Assembly: GCA_001270045.2 (NCBI GenBank)
Contig: DF970666.1
Location: forward strand, 62,001-126,000
Direction: 5' to 3'
Origin: Bacteroidales bacterium 6E
GTDB lineage: Bacteria; Bacteroidota; Bacteroidia; Bacteroidales; Prolixibacteraceae
DNA length: 64,000 bases
Part shown: piece after piece, positions 17,487 through 26,526 of the stretch
Numbering within the stretch: the first letter of the stretch is position 1
Layout of the letters: the number at the start of each line of letters is the position of its first letter
Position numbers and translations under genes: made by a program
Notes under the pieces: model-generated
Told to the model about the DNA's origin: nothing
What the model saw: only the letters and a program-made list of their open reading frames with translations
Databases searched by the model: none

Positions 17487-18584
17487 ATGCTGAAAATCAC
17501 CAAGCCGACGTTGGTTGTCAATAAAGAGGTATGTATTTCCAATATCCGCAATATGTCTGAAAAGGCGGTCAGGAACCAGCTACGGTTCAGACCCCATTTC
17601 AAGACCCACCAGTCGAGGGAAATAGGCAACTGGTTCCGCGACTTTGGAGTTCGGGCCATCACCGTGTCTTCGGTCGGCATGGCTCGCTATTTTGCTCAAG
17701 CAGGATGGGATGACATTACCATTGCTTTTCCTGTCAATGTTTTGGAGATTGGTGAAATCAATGACCTTGCTTCATCCATCAGCCTGAATATCCTGGTCGA
17801 GAACAGTGCCATGCTCCAGTTAGTCAAGAAGTCATTGAAAGCCAAGGTGGGCGTCTATATTGAAATCGACACCGGATATTACCGTTCAGGGGTGGAAATC
17901 AACCGGGTAAACCAGGTCGATGAAATGATTTCCCTGATCAGGGGGCATAAGTTGCTCGAATTTAAAGGATTCCTTACCCATACAGGACAAACCTATACCA
18001 CGCATTCAACTGACGAGATCCGGGTCAGGCATGCCGATTCGATGATGAAAATGCTGTCGATCAAGAGCTATTACAGTGATATCTTCCCTAACATTGAAGT
18101 CTCATTGGGTGATACACCCTCCTGCACATTATGCGACAATTTTGATGGCATCAATGAGATCAGGCCTGGTAATTTTGTCTTTTTTGACCTGATGCAGGAA
18201 CAATTGGGAGTCTGCAGCAGGGAAGAAATTGCAGCCAGGGTATTATGTCCTGTTGTGTCAAGGCACCTGTCGCGGAACGAGTTTGTCATGTATGGTGGTG
18301 CTGTCCATCTCTCCAAGGAATTTATCATCAATGGGCAATCGAAACGATGCTATGGGGCGGTCGGACAATGTACCTATGGACATGAAGCTGTTGCTGGAGA
18401 CCAGACCTGGGTGTCGGGACTATCACAGGAACATGGAATCATCAAGGCTGATTTTGATGACATCCGCCATTTTACCTTGGGCGGAGTTACCGAAATCATT
18501 CCCGTGCATTCTTGTCTGGCCGCCGATTTAGCCGGACATTACATAACTACCGAAGGGGAAATCATTGAGAAAATGGGGAAATAG
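17487..18584 (+). CDS. DSD1-family PLP enzyme (D-threonine aldolase / D-serine dehydratase-like)
   Basis: 365 residues, fold type III (alanine racemase-like TIM barrel plus beta domain). RPHFKTHQS (about 34-42) holds the PLP lysine. Further blocks are VYIEIDTGYYRSGVE (about 129-143), THTGQTY, the phosphate loop SLGDTPSCT (about 205-213), and IPVHSCLAADL near 345-355, whose His and Cys are the metal ligands in D-threonine aldolase and D-serine dehydratase of this family. It could cleave D-threonine-type beta-hydroxy amino acids or deaminate D-serine; sequence alone does not decide. It is divergent from the Rossmann gene and convergent with sua5 (5-base gap). Confidence 0.85.
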   Translation: MLKITKPTLVVNKEVCISNIRNMSEKAVRNQLRFRPHFKTHQSREIGNWFRDFGVRAITVSSVGMARYFAQAGWDDITIAFPVNVLEIGEINDLASSISLNILVENSAMLQLVKKSLKAKVGVYIEIDTGYYRSGVEINRVNQVDEMISLIRGHKLLEFKGFLTHTGQTYTTHSTDEIRVRHADSMMKMLSIKSYYSDIFPNIEVSLGDTPSCTLCDNFDGINEIRPGNFVFFDLMQEQLGVCSREEIAARVLCPVVSRHLSRNEFVMYGGAVHLSKEFIINGQSKRCYGAVGQCTYGHEAVAGDQTWVSGLSQEHGIIKADFDDIRHFTLGGVTEIIPVHSCLAADLAGHYITTEGEIIEKMGK

Positions 18585-18589
18585 ATACC

Positions 18590-19552
18590 CTAATTGCCGT
18601 GGCGGTAAGCAGCCTTCCTGATACGGTCCATGATGGCGATCCCGATTCCTCTTTCCTCTACCTTCTGGATATAAATTTCCTTCACTTCCGGATTGTTTTC
18701 CATTTCGTGCAGAGCGGTGAACAGGTGCGCAGCCGCCTCAATCAGGTCGCCTGAGGCACTCAGGTTGATGATGTGGGCTTTCAGGTTTTGCCGGACTGGG
18801 TCGTGAGCCAGAAAGATCACGCCTGCATGCGATCCGGGATCTTTTTGGAGTGACTCAAAAACAGTCAGTGGCTTTTCAGGTGAATAGTGGCTTTTCAACA
18901 ATCCCGGGGCCAGGGGCTGGTCTTCGGCATCACTTGCATTGGCCATCTCAACAGGTATGATTTCCCTGATCTGCTCCAACGTGATGAAACCCGGGCGTAA
19001 AAGGGTGGCTGTTTCCCCTGTGAGGGAGATGATGGTCGATTCGACCCCAATCTGGGTTTTGCCACCATCGAGAAGGTAATCGACACCGGTCAGCTGTTTC
19101 TGGACATGATGCGGAAGGGTAGGGCTCAATCTCCCAAACAAGTTGGCACTGGGTGCTGCAACGGGTACTCCTGCAGTCCTGATGAGTTCAAGGGCAATGG
19201 GATGGGCTGGTATTCTGACTGCGACCGTTGGCATTCCTGAAGTGACGATATCGGGAACAATGGGTTTCCTTGGAGCTACAATGGTTAACGGACCGGGCCA
19301 GAATCTTTCCATAAGGGCTTTGATCCGGTTATCTTCGGGATAGAGAAACAGGTCTGCGGCCTGCTCCGGAGAGCCGACGTGAAGGATGAGGGGGTCAAAT
19401 GCCGGGCGTCGTTTTACCTCAAAAATCCTTGCTACCGCTACCGGGTTCAATCCATTGGCTCCCAGTCCATATACGGTTTCTGTAGGAAAAGCCACCAAAC
19501 CTCCCTCACGAAGGATGGCTGCCGCCTTTTGCATGTCAGTTCCTCTTTCCAT
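18590..19552 (-). CDS. L-threonylcarbamoyladenylate synthase (Sua5 type)
   Basis: 320 residues. It makes threonylcarbamoyl-AMP from threonine, bicarbonate and ATP for the t6A modification of ANN-reading tRNAs. The YrdC domain (about 1-200) shows VAFPTETVYGLGAN (about 20-33), KRRPAFDPLILHV (about 48-60) and SANLFGRLSPT (about 137-147). A C-terminal Sua5 domain (about 225-315) makes this the long two-domain form rather than the short TsaC form. The start MERGTDMQKA is kept because MExGTD before the first helix is common in the family; M at 19534 is an alternative. Confidence 0.95.
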   Translation of the reverse strand: MERGTDMQKAAAILREGGLVAFPTETVYGLGANGLNPVAVARIFEVKRRPAFDPLILHVGSPEQAADLFLYPEDNRIKALMERFWPGPLTIVAPRKPIVPDIVTSGMPTVAVRIPAHPIALELIRTAGVPVAAPSANLFGRLSPTLPHHVQKQLTGVDYLLDGGKTQIGVESTIISLTGETATLLRPGFITLEQIREIIPVEMANASDAEDQPLAPGLLKSHYSPEKPLTVFESLQKDPGSHAGVIFLAHDPVRQNLKAHIINLSASGDLIEAAAHLFTALHEMENNPEVKEIYIQKVEERGIGIAIMDRIRKAAYRHGN

Positions 19553-19590
19553 TTACAGATACAATCATTTTGCGATGCAAAAGTATGTCC

Positions 19591-19621
19591 AAAAAATGGA
19601 GGAGCCAAATTTGGCCCCTCC
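19591..19621 (-). terminator. Intrinsic terminator of the DUF4914 gene
   Basis: Near-perfect palindrome GGAGGAGCCAAA / TTTGGCCCCTCC (one mismatch), followed on the minus strand by ATTTTTT. It lies 84 bases past the DUF4914 stop and upstream of sua5. Confidence 0.8.
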
Positions 19622-19704
19622 AATCATCAACTCCTCAAGTAAAGTATTTGGCTATCGAAAAATTACAATCATGAAGGAATCTCGGGAATTGATGTCACTA
19701 TTTT

Positions 19705-21648
19705 TTATTGCACAGGCACAGTTTCATGGCTGCTGATGTGCGTAAAGGCATATTGGTAATCCATGGGCAGGATGCGGTTGTACTCATCGACCGGCTTGCC
19801 GGCAAGGCAGGTCTCGATAATCTGCCTGCCCAGGGGCGACAGTTCAGGTGTAAGGTATTGTGGCAATTCCTTCCTGAAGAAGTCGTACAGCATATCGGCA
19901 CCTGCATCATAACCTGCCTCCCCAACCTCTTTCTGGCGGTATACCTTCAGGAATCGGGAAGGTATTTTCGCTCCCTCAATGGTGAGATAGTTGAGTTCGT
20001 ATCCGAGTAGCGGACAGCGTGCCGGCTGGTACTGGTCGTGCCTGAGTTTTGCATTTCCTCTTCGAGTAAGGTATTCACGCATCATCAACTGGGGCTTGAA
20101 TCCGACTTTCCATACACCTACATGCTGGTTGGGGGTTAGGGTATACCGAACCCTGGGTGTCTGTATGATCTGTTCGAGCAGCAGGTTGGCATGGCGTACC
20201 TTCTCTCCGGTGGCAAATGGCCAGTAGGAACCCACTCCCTCACTCTCCATCGATCCTTTGTCGACAATGCTGGGATTGGCGTACCCGCGAGGGCTGACCA
20301 GCCTCCAGAGCCATGCAAGAGCAGGTGGGAGGATGTGGAAGAGTCCGAGAATGCCATAGGAAGGGTTTTCAGCTGAGCAGGGGGGAGTCCTGACCCCGAA
20401 ACTCCTGACATCGACCGAGACGGGATGGTTGATTACTCCCGGTACGATGTGTCTTGGGAGAATTACCCTTGGATTCGGGCACTTCTTTCCCGGAGCGTCT
20501 TCCTTGTGTTTCCAGACCAGTGCAATACCGTCGGGCTTGGTGTCGATGTTCAGGAACAGGACAGGCTCGTCGGGATTCATGGTAATCTTCTCCAGCGTTG
20601 GGTCATCTCCGTATTGGTGGATCCCATCAACCCTGATAAACCATGCGTTTTCGGCATCCATTACCCACAGCTTGCCGTTGTTGCTCTGGTAAGAGGGGTG
20701 GCAAAGAGCCATGTCGTCGGTCACAGGATTGAAAGACGAGAAGATGGGAATGTTGATGAGGCGCGATTCTCCTGAAACGGTATTGGTTCCAATGATGATC
20801 TGGCCGTTGGGTTCCCGGATGATGTGCTGGTTCATCTCGCTTTTCCCTCCTCCGCTGGCACCTTCGTGCATGAACGTGGTGATGTTGTCGTATGGACTGG
20901 TTACCTGGACTGTGGAACAGTGGGCCGTAATCCAGCCTTCTCGCTCTCCTTTTCCGAGCAGGACTCCATATAGCCCTTTTTTTGCACTAGGGCCAGGGTA
21001 TAGGTTATAAGAGAAGAGTTCGTGTATGTTTTCGGTACGGTTGTGCACTACCTTTTGCTTACCGCTAAAATGGGTGTGGCGGAAAGGTGGGGCAACATAA
21101 ATCACCGATTCGATGCTGAAATCGCCTGGTAGTTCCGATGAGGAAACCATCTGCTGTAACTGTGCCAACCCAAAGGCAAAGAAACCTGCATTGGCAGGAG
21201 CGATGACCAGTCCGCCTGTACCTGCCGGATGATGGCCGGCATAATAAAAGAAGGTTGCCAGGTCGTTGTTTTCAAGCCATTCGAAGGTCTCTTTCCTCAA
21301 TGTGTCAAATTCATAACCCATGATGTCAGAGAATCTTTCCTTGTCTGATGGCAAATGGTCGGCAATCAACATGGTGTCAGGGTCACGCCTGCGCATGTAA
21401 GCCTCGGTGTAATTGGCTGAAATGCCGTTCTCCACCCTATGGACCACCGCCTCGGTGTAAAGTCCCTTGCCCGGAATTTCATACTGAACCTCGAAACTTG
21501 CGTTGGAATCACCTCCTGTAGCTGCCTTCAGCAATTCGGCAGTGGTATTGAAGTGGGTCACGCTTCTGGCGTTGTTGAGAAGTTCCTTGATTTCTTCAGG
21601 AAGGGAAATCCCCTTTTTCTCTAGTGTTAAAATCGCTTCTGGTCGCAT
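19705..21648 (-). CDS. DUF4914 family protein, PEPCK-like P-loop fold
   Basis: 647 residues without signal peptide or membrane segments. Characteristic DUF4914 stretches include FYYAGHHPAGTGGLVIAPA (about 163-181) and the HFSGKQKVVHNRTENIH segment (about 215-232). The region HEGASGGGKSEMN (about 258-270) looks like the kinase-1 P-loop of phosphoenolpyruvate carboxykinase (GxSGxGKT). A later DAENAWFIRVDG block (about 318-329) is a plausible equivalent of the metal/phosphate region that follows. This suggests a nucleotide-dependent enzyme of the PEPCK/HprK type; no reaction is known to me. The gene lies 124 bases downstream of an XRE-cupin regulator on the same strand and ends in its own terminator. 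Confidence 0.75.
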   Translation of the reverse strand: MRPEAILTLEKKGISLPEEIKELLNNARSVTHFNTTAELLKAATGGDSNASFEVQYEIPGKGLYTEAVVHRVENGISANYTEAYMRRRDPDTMLIADHLPSDKERFSDIMGYEFDTLRKETFEWLENNDLATFFYYAGHHPAGTGGLVIAPANAGFFAFGLAQLQQMVSSSELPGDFSIESVIYVAPPFRHTHFSGKQKVVHNRTENIHELFSYNLYPGPSAKKGLYGVLLGKGEREGWITAHCSTVQVTSPYDNITTFMHEGASGGGKSEMNQHIIREPNGQIIIGTNTVSGESRLINIPIFSSFNPVTDDMALCHPSYQSNNGKLWVMDAENAWFIRVDGIHQYGDDPTLEKITMNPDEPVLFLNIDTKPDGIALVWKHKEDAPGKKCPNPRVILPRHIVPGVINHPVSVDVRSFGVRTPPCSAENPSYGILGLFHILPPALAWLWRLVSPRGYANPSIVDKGSMESEGVGSYWPFATGEKVRHANLLLEQIIQTPRVRYTLTPNQHVGVWKVGFKPQLMMREYLTRRGNAKLRHDQYQPARCPLLGYELNYLTIEGAKIPSRFLKVYRQKEVGEAGYDAGADMLYDFFRKELPQYLTPELSPLGRQIIETCLAGKPVDEYNRILPMDYQYAFTHISSHETVPVQ

Positions 21649-21772
21649 GGCAATACTTTGTTAAAGGTTTTTATTCCGGTTTTTTCTTCAGGGTAAGGTT
21701 GATTTTGTGCCGATCGCGATTAATTAGTAGTTAAATATTTAAGAGCAATTTAATCATAAGTCCAAAAAAATA

Positions 21773-22324
21773 TCAGAGTGGTCCGCTGGTCGATATCCAA
21801 AGCATTTCTGCAGGCTTGCCGGTTTCGTTCACGATACTGTGGACCTTGGCCGAATTGTAATAGATGCTGTCGCCTGGAAGTAGCCGGTAGGTCAGGTCCT
21901 CGAGCTTCAGTACCAATTCTCCTTTCAGCAAATGACAGAACTCCTGCCCGGGATGTTCGGTAAAAAAATCCTCACTGTTACCTCCCGCTTTGAAGGTCAG
22001 CAGGTAGGTTTCCATCTGCTTCAGCGGATCATGGTGCGAAAGCAGGTATAAACTCGTGCCTGATGCATTGGATTTCACGAATTTCTTGTCGTCATACCTG
22101 ATCAATGGATTGTTGTTCAGTGTCTCGTTTTCGCCGATCAACTCTCCAACGGTTGTATGAAGCGCTTCTGCTATGGCTTTCAGGGTGATGATCGAAGGGA
22201 AGGCCTTTGCATTTTCGATCTGAGACAATGCACTTGGCGTAACACCAACTCTGCGGGCAAGCTCGTTCAGCTGCATTTTGAAACTTTCCCGTTTCCGTTT
22301 GATTCGTTCACCTAACCGCTTCAT
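21773..22324 (-). CDS. XRE-family regulator with C-terminal cupin sensor domain
   Basis: 183 residues. HTH_3 domain at about 5-60 (GERIKRKRESFKMQLNELA, then VTPSALSQIENAKAFPS) and a cupin_2 barrel at about 105-180 with HPGQEFCHLLKGELVLKLE (about 128-146) and GDSIYY...HSIVNE. This architecture (SutR/PuuR-like) usually represses or activates a small set of nearby metabolic or transport genes with a small ligand in the cupin pocket. The co-directional DUF4914 gene immediately downstream is the best candidate target. An upstream pepD terminator isolates it from the preceding gene. Confidence 0.92.
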   Translation of the reverse strand: MKRLGERIKRKRESFKMQLNELARRVGVTPSALSQIENAKAFPSIITLKAIAEALHTTVGELIGENETLNNNPLIRYDDKKFVKSNASGTSLYLLSHHDPLKQMETYLLTFKAGGNSEDFFTEHPGQEFCHLLKGELVLKLEDLTYRLLPGDSIYYNSAKVHSIVNETGKPAEMLWISTSGPL

Positions 22325-22433
22325 CTTGTTTTAATCTTTGTGATGCAATGATATGAATTAAATGATGCTTAATTATATTAACGCTGTTTAATTTTCCAAG
22401 AATTAATTCATTGTTAACATTGTATTTGGAAGG

Positions 22434-22470
22434 CAAAAAAGGGGAGATCCTTCCGGAGCTCCCCTTTTTA
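22434..22470 (-). terminator. Terminator downstream of pepD (can act on both strands)
   Basis: GGGGAG (22441-22446) and CTCCCC (22459-22464) flanked by A5 and T5 runs; lies about 45 bases after the pepD stop. Confidence 0.8.
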
Positions 22471-22514
22471 CTTGTTTGTACTTCATATTGATTGTTAATC
22501 AATGCTTTGTGAGG

Positions 22515-23981
22515 TTATTTTACGGGTATGTGCTTCAGTGTTTCCACCAGGTAATCCCAGAATTTCTTCACGGTTTCGATGTTTACTTTTTCATCAGGTG
22601 AATGGGGATGGCGAATGGTAGGACCGAAGGAGATCATATCCCAGTTCGGGTATTTTCCGCCGAGGATACCACATTCGAGTCCGGCGTGGATAGCCTTGAT
22701 TTCAGGAATTCTGCCAAACTTTTTCTGGTATACGTCCTGCATGGTTTTCAGGATGGGCGAATCCATGTTGGGTTTCCAACCGGGATAAGCGCCTGAAAAT
22801 TTGGTTTTGGCGTCTGCAAGGGTGAATACGGCTTCCAGGCGTGAGCCCAGCTCTTCTTTGGCTGAGTCGACCGAACTGCGCATCAGGCAGGCGGCATTGA
22901 TGGTCTGCTTTTTCTCGTCAGATTTGACGATGGCCAGATTGGTTGAAGTTTCAACCAGTCCGGGCATTGAATCGCTCATCCTGATGACTCCGTTGGGAAC
23001 GGCCACAATGGCACGAGTCAGGTTCCACTGGGTTTCCTTGTCGATGATATATTTGGGTGCCTCGGTTTCCTCAATGGTGATGGTCAGGTCGGGTTCAACC
23101 GCCGACAACTCACTCTTGATGATCCCGGCCAGATGGTCAACAATCGCGACAAAGTCTGCCACGTCTTTCTTTTTGATGGCCAGCTGCCCGAATGCTTCCC
23201 TTGGGATGGCGTTGCGGAGGCTGCCACCATCGATCGACGAAAGGCGCACCTTACATTGGTAGGCAACCTCATTCAGGATGCGGAAGAATACCTTGATGGC
23301 ATTTCCCCTGCCCAGGATGATGTCGATCCCTGAATGCCCCCCCTTGAGTCCCGTAACACTCAGTTTGCATCCCGTATAATTTTCCGGGGTTTTCTTCTTG
23401 TCATAGCTGAACTTGATAGATGCATCTTCACCACCGGCGCAGCCTACATAAAGTTCTCCTTCATCTTCAGAGTCGGTATTAATCAGGATGTCGCCTTGCA
23501 GAAGTCCGGGTTCCAGACCATTGGCACCATCCATGCCGGTTTCCTCTGTAGCCGTAAGCAATGCCTCGATAGGACCGTGTGCGATATCATCCGCGGCCAG
23601 AACCGCCAGGATCGAAGCTGCACCGATGCCGTTGTCGGCACCCAGGGTGGTTCCGTTGGCGCGTACCCATTCACCATCAACGATAGTTTCGATCGGATCT
23701 TTGGTGAAGTCGTGCTCTTTATCGCTGTTCTTTTGGGGAACCATATCGAGGTGGGCTTGAAGGATCACGCCTTTACGATCTTCCATGCCGGCGGTTGCCG
23801 GTTTACGGATGATCACGTTTCCTGCCTCATCCATCATGGTTTCCAAACCCAGGTTCTTCCCGAAATCCACGGCCCACGCACGGATCTGGTCCTCATGTTT
23901 CGAGGGTCGCGGAATTTTGGTCATTTCATGGAAAATTTCCCATACCCTTCCGGGTTCTAAATCTTTAACTGAATTACTCAT
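22515..23981 (-). CDS. pepD: Aminoacyl-histidine dipeptidase / cytosol non-specific dipeptidase
   Basis: 488 residues, M20 family metallopeptidase (PepD, beta-Ala-His dipeptidase). It hydrolyses Xaa-His and other dipeptides in the cytosol. Di-zinc residues: LQAHLDMVP (H about 80, D about 82), GADNGIGAA (about 118-126), TATEETGMDG with the catalytic and ligand glutamates (about 149-158), NTDSEDEGELYVGCAGG (about 178-194), and a C-terminal IHAGLECGIL (about 426-435) plus GPTIRHPHSPDE (about 453-464). A lid/dimerisation domain is inserted at about 205-390. Its start is 7 bases from the MFS carrier stop, so the two form an operon. Confidence 0.97.
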   Translation of the reverse strand: MSNSVKDLEPGRVWEIFHEMTKIPRPSKHEDQIRAWAVDFGKNLGLETMMDEAGNVIIRKPATAGMEDRKGVILQAHLDMVPQKNSDKEHDFTKDPIETIVDGEWVRANGTTLGADNGIGAASILAVLAADDIAHGPIEALLTATEETGMDGANGLEPGLLQGDILINTDSEDEGELYVGCAGGEDASIKFSYDKKKTPENYTGCKLSVTGLKGGHSGIDIILGRGNAIKVFFRILNEVAYQCKVRLSSIDGGSLRNAIPREAFGQLAIKKKDVADFVAIVDHLAGIIKSELSAVEPDLTITIEETEAPKYIIDKETQWNLTRAIVAVPNGVIRMSDSMPGLVETSTNLAIVKSDEKKQTINAACLMRSSVDSAKEELGSRLEAVFTLADAKTKFSGAYPGWKPNMDSPILKTMQDVYQKKFGRIPEIKAIHAGLECGILGGKYPNWDMISFGPTIRHPHSPDEKVNIETVKKFWDYLVETLKHIPVK

Positions 23982-23987
23982 ACGTTA

Positions 23988-25382
23988 TTATTTTTTATTG
24001 GGTAGTTCGAGTCCATATCCCTGTTTTGCATCCACTCTTTTGAGAACAATGCTCAGGATAATGGCCATCGCCCCGAATCCTGCGAAAATCAGTTCCGGAA
24101 CGGTATAATCGTATTTGGCTCCTTCCACGCCAGCGGCAATTTGTTCAGCCACTCCGGGATTGGATTGGGTCACGGCCCAGCCGATCAGGATCGGTACCAG
24201 CAACAATCCGATGTTCTGGATGTAGAATATCAGTCCGTATGCCGAACCGAGGTAACGGTCTTCAACAATTTTGGGTATTGAGGGCCACATAGAGGCCGGT
24301 ACTAAAGAAAATGCGGTTCCCAGGATGACGATGGTTCCCAGGGCGATGGCAACGTTAAATACGTCAGCCGGAACCAATGCAAAGATCAGGTGCGAAACGG
24401 TGAGCAACAAGGCTCCATAAAGCATCAGGGATGCCCCTTTCCCCTTGATGTCGAGAAAATATCCGATAAACGGGGTAAGTATCATGGCACCGATGGGGAA
24501 ATAAGAGAAATAGGCTGCTGCCGTTTTGATATCAATGCCGAGCTTGCTGGCAAGCATGTCTGTCGCAAACTTCTGGAACGGGAAAATGGCTGAATAGAAC
24601 AATACGCATAGACCTGCGATGGCAAGGAATCCCGGATTGGTAATGATCTTCAGCAGGTCGCTGATCCGGAAACTCTCTTCACCTGAATCGTTGGCTTCTT
24701 CACCCAACTGCTTGTCGAGCTTGGTATCCATAAAGGTATAGATGAAGAAAGTGATAAAACCGATGCACAGGAATCCCAAACCCCACAATACAGAATTTGA
24801 GGGGCCCCCGCTTTCAGCAAAGATGGGAGTCAGCCTGAACACGGCGAAAACACCCAGCCGGGCGATTGCCATTTCCAATCCCATGGCCAGTGCCATTTCT
24901 TTTCCCTTGAACCACTTGACGATGGTTTTCGACACAGTGATCCCTGCCATTTCAACACCCACTCCGAAGATGGCAAAACCGATAAACGCCATTTTTGCGG
25001 AAGCGGGCACCCAGGTGATAAACGACCCAAGGAATCCGGCGATGGCTGTTTCGCCAAAGCCGGCGGTCAGGGCATAATATTTGAGTCCGGCGCCAATGAC
25101 CATGGTCAGGCCTGCGGTGATCAAAGTGAAGCGGATGCCCATCTTGTCGAGGATCACCCCTGAGAGGATCAGAAATCCGGCAAATACGTTCAGGAAGAAT
25201 TCCGAACCGCCAAGCATCCCGAATACCTCAGGACTCCATTTGTAATCGGTTTCGAGCATGGTTTGCAACGGGGCAACCACATCGATAAAAAAATAGGCAA
25301 AGAACATGGTGGATGAGATCAGCAACAAGGCTATCCATCGTGCGACAGCTGAATCTTTCAGCGTTTTCCTGATTTGGTTCAT
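23988..25382 (-). CDS. MFS transporter, 12 membrane helices
   Basis: 464 residues with twelve predicted helices and the MFS motif-A-like loop LDKMGIRFTL (about 79-88) between helices 2 and 3; a charged cytoplasmic loop (about 205-235) separates the two halves. General resemblance is to MFS carriers of small anions, amino acids or peptides. The immediate downstream partner is pepD (7-base gap), which suggests uptake of dipeptides or similar nitrogen sources; that is inference from context only. Confidence 0.88.
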   Translation of the reverse strand: MNQIRKTLKDSAVARWIALLLISSTMFFAYFFIDVVAPLQTMLETDYKWSPEVFGMLGGSEFFLNVFAGFLILSGVILDKMGIRFTLITAGLTMVIGAGLKYYALTAGFGETAIAGFLGSFITWVPASAKMAFIGFAIFGVGVEMAGITVSKTIVKWFKGKEMALAMGLEMAIARLGVFAVFRLTPIFAESGGPSNSVLWGLGFLCIGFITFFIYTFMDTKLDKQLGEEANDSGEESFRISDLLKIITNPGFLAIAGLCVLFYSAIFPFQKFATDMLASKLGIDIKTAAAYFSYFPIGAMILTPFIGYFLDIKGKGASLMLYGALLLTVSHLIFALVPADVFNVAIALGTIVILGTAFSLVPASMWPSIPKIVEDRYLGSAYGLIFYIQNIGLLLVPILIGWAVTQSNPGVAEQIAAGVEGAKYDYTVPELIFAGFGAMAIILSIVLKRVDAKQGYGLELPNKK

Positions 25383-25423
25383 AAGGTGTTATTTGTATTA
25401 ATGGCCAATGGCCAGGTTGGTTT

Positions 25424-26494
25424 TTATTTTCTCAGGATGCTTTTGACGGCACCTGTTTCAGGGTGAAATTCAATACTATAATTGCCATCAAGAAGAGAGG
25501 CCGGCAGTGCGCATATCCCTCCCAGCTGGGCAATGGTGGCCCTGCCTGTGGCGATGGTGGTGAGTTCCCTGACAATCCTGATTTCGGCAACCCCCGGTTG
25601 TCTGAAATATACTCCTGAAAAGTCACCAGCCACCATTTGAGATCCTTGTACTGCCTTAATTTTGGACGAGAGGGCATCATTGCTGACGATATCCATCATG
25701 ACAGGCTTTCCGGAGAGGTCGGACTTGGGCAGGAAGCCTCTGTTCTCGTCAAATCGGAAGATCACCTCGCCGGTAACCGGACCGCTGGGAACATAGTCAA
25801 AAGAGAAGGTGTATTTTTCGCGGGCTGATTTTCCAATGAAAAGTTCGAGTAATTCTTTTTCCGTGCGATGCAATTCTTCAAGACTGGCTTCGTATGCGTC
25901 TCCATCGGGATGGAATTCATCGAGCATGCCTGAGGCAATTTCGTTGCGGGTATTGCGTGCCTTGATGATTCGGCTGGCGGCGGAAACAGCCCTTTGGTCA
26001 ACCGATGACCTGCCAGTCAAGCCGGGAGAGTCGATGAGGTTACTGAACGTAAGCTTGCCCGATTCATTGACCGTAGCCAGCGAGGTTGAATTCACAAGCC
26101 CATGGGCATCAGATTTAGCCTGGCTGTTGATTCCTGCGATAATTCCGGCAGGAGTCAGTTGAAGAAATGCCGCACCGCTACCCGTGACTTTGAAGGTAGC
26201 TTCGGGATCCGGTTCAGCAAAGCTTTCGAGCTTTACATCCGTGATTTCCCATGTGGTTTGTGCCTGGGTTTTGGCATCCCTGATTCCAAGTAACTGCTCG
26301 GCATATGGGGCGTACGGACCTGGTACGAACGATGTCTGGGTTGCTGATACCACCATACGGATTCCTGTGCGTGGCAATGAGTAGGAGATACCCTGTGTGA
26401 TGACGGGTAACTCAGGCGTCTCTGTTTTACCTCTTTTTTGCGCTGTTGCCGGTAACATGAACAGCAACGCTGCGAACACTGCTAAAATCTTCAT
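25424..26494 (-). CDS. DUF4831 family exported protein
   Basis: 356 residues with a signal peptide (about 1-19, cut near ATAQ). The block ISYSLPRTGIRMVVSATQT (about 36-54), then PGPYAPYAEQLLGI and TTWEITDVKLES, is diagnostic of DUF4831, a family I know only from Bacteroidota. The C-terminal half contains RTEKELLELFIGK and a beta-rich domain ending in EIRIVRE and ATIAQLGGI. Function is unknown; export predicts a periplasmic location. It sits between the NAD(P)HX repair gene and the MFS carrier with short gaps (32 and 41 bases), so co-transcription is likely. Confidence 0.85.
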   Translation of the reverse strand: MKILAVFAALLFMLPATAQKRGKTETPELPVITQGISYSLPRTGIRMVVSATQTSFVPGPYAPYAEQLLGIRDAKTQAQTTWEITDVKLESFAEPDPEATFKVTGSGAAFLQLTPAGIIAGINSQAKSDAHGLVNSTSLATVNESGKLTFSNLIDSPGLTGRSSVDQRAVSAASRIIKARNTRNEIASGMLDEFHPDGDAYEASLEELHRTEKELLELFIGKSAREKYTFSFDYVPSGPVTGEVIFRFDENRGFLPKSDLSGKPVMMDIVSNDALSSKIKAVQGSQMVAGDFSGVYFRQPGVAEIRIVRELTTIATGRATIAQLGGICALPASLLDGNYSIEFHPETGAVKSILRK

Positions 26495-26526
26495 GGATCA
26501 AATTTTATGGTGAAACGTCAAAAATA

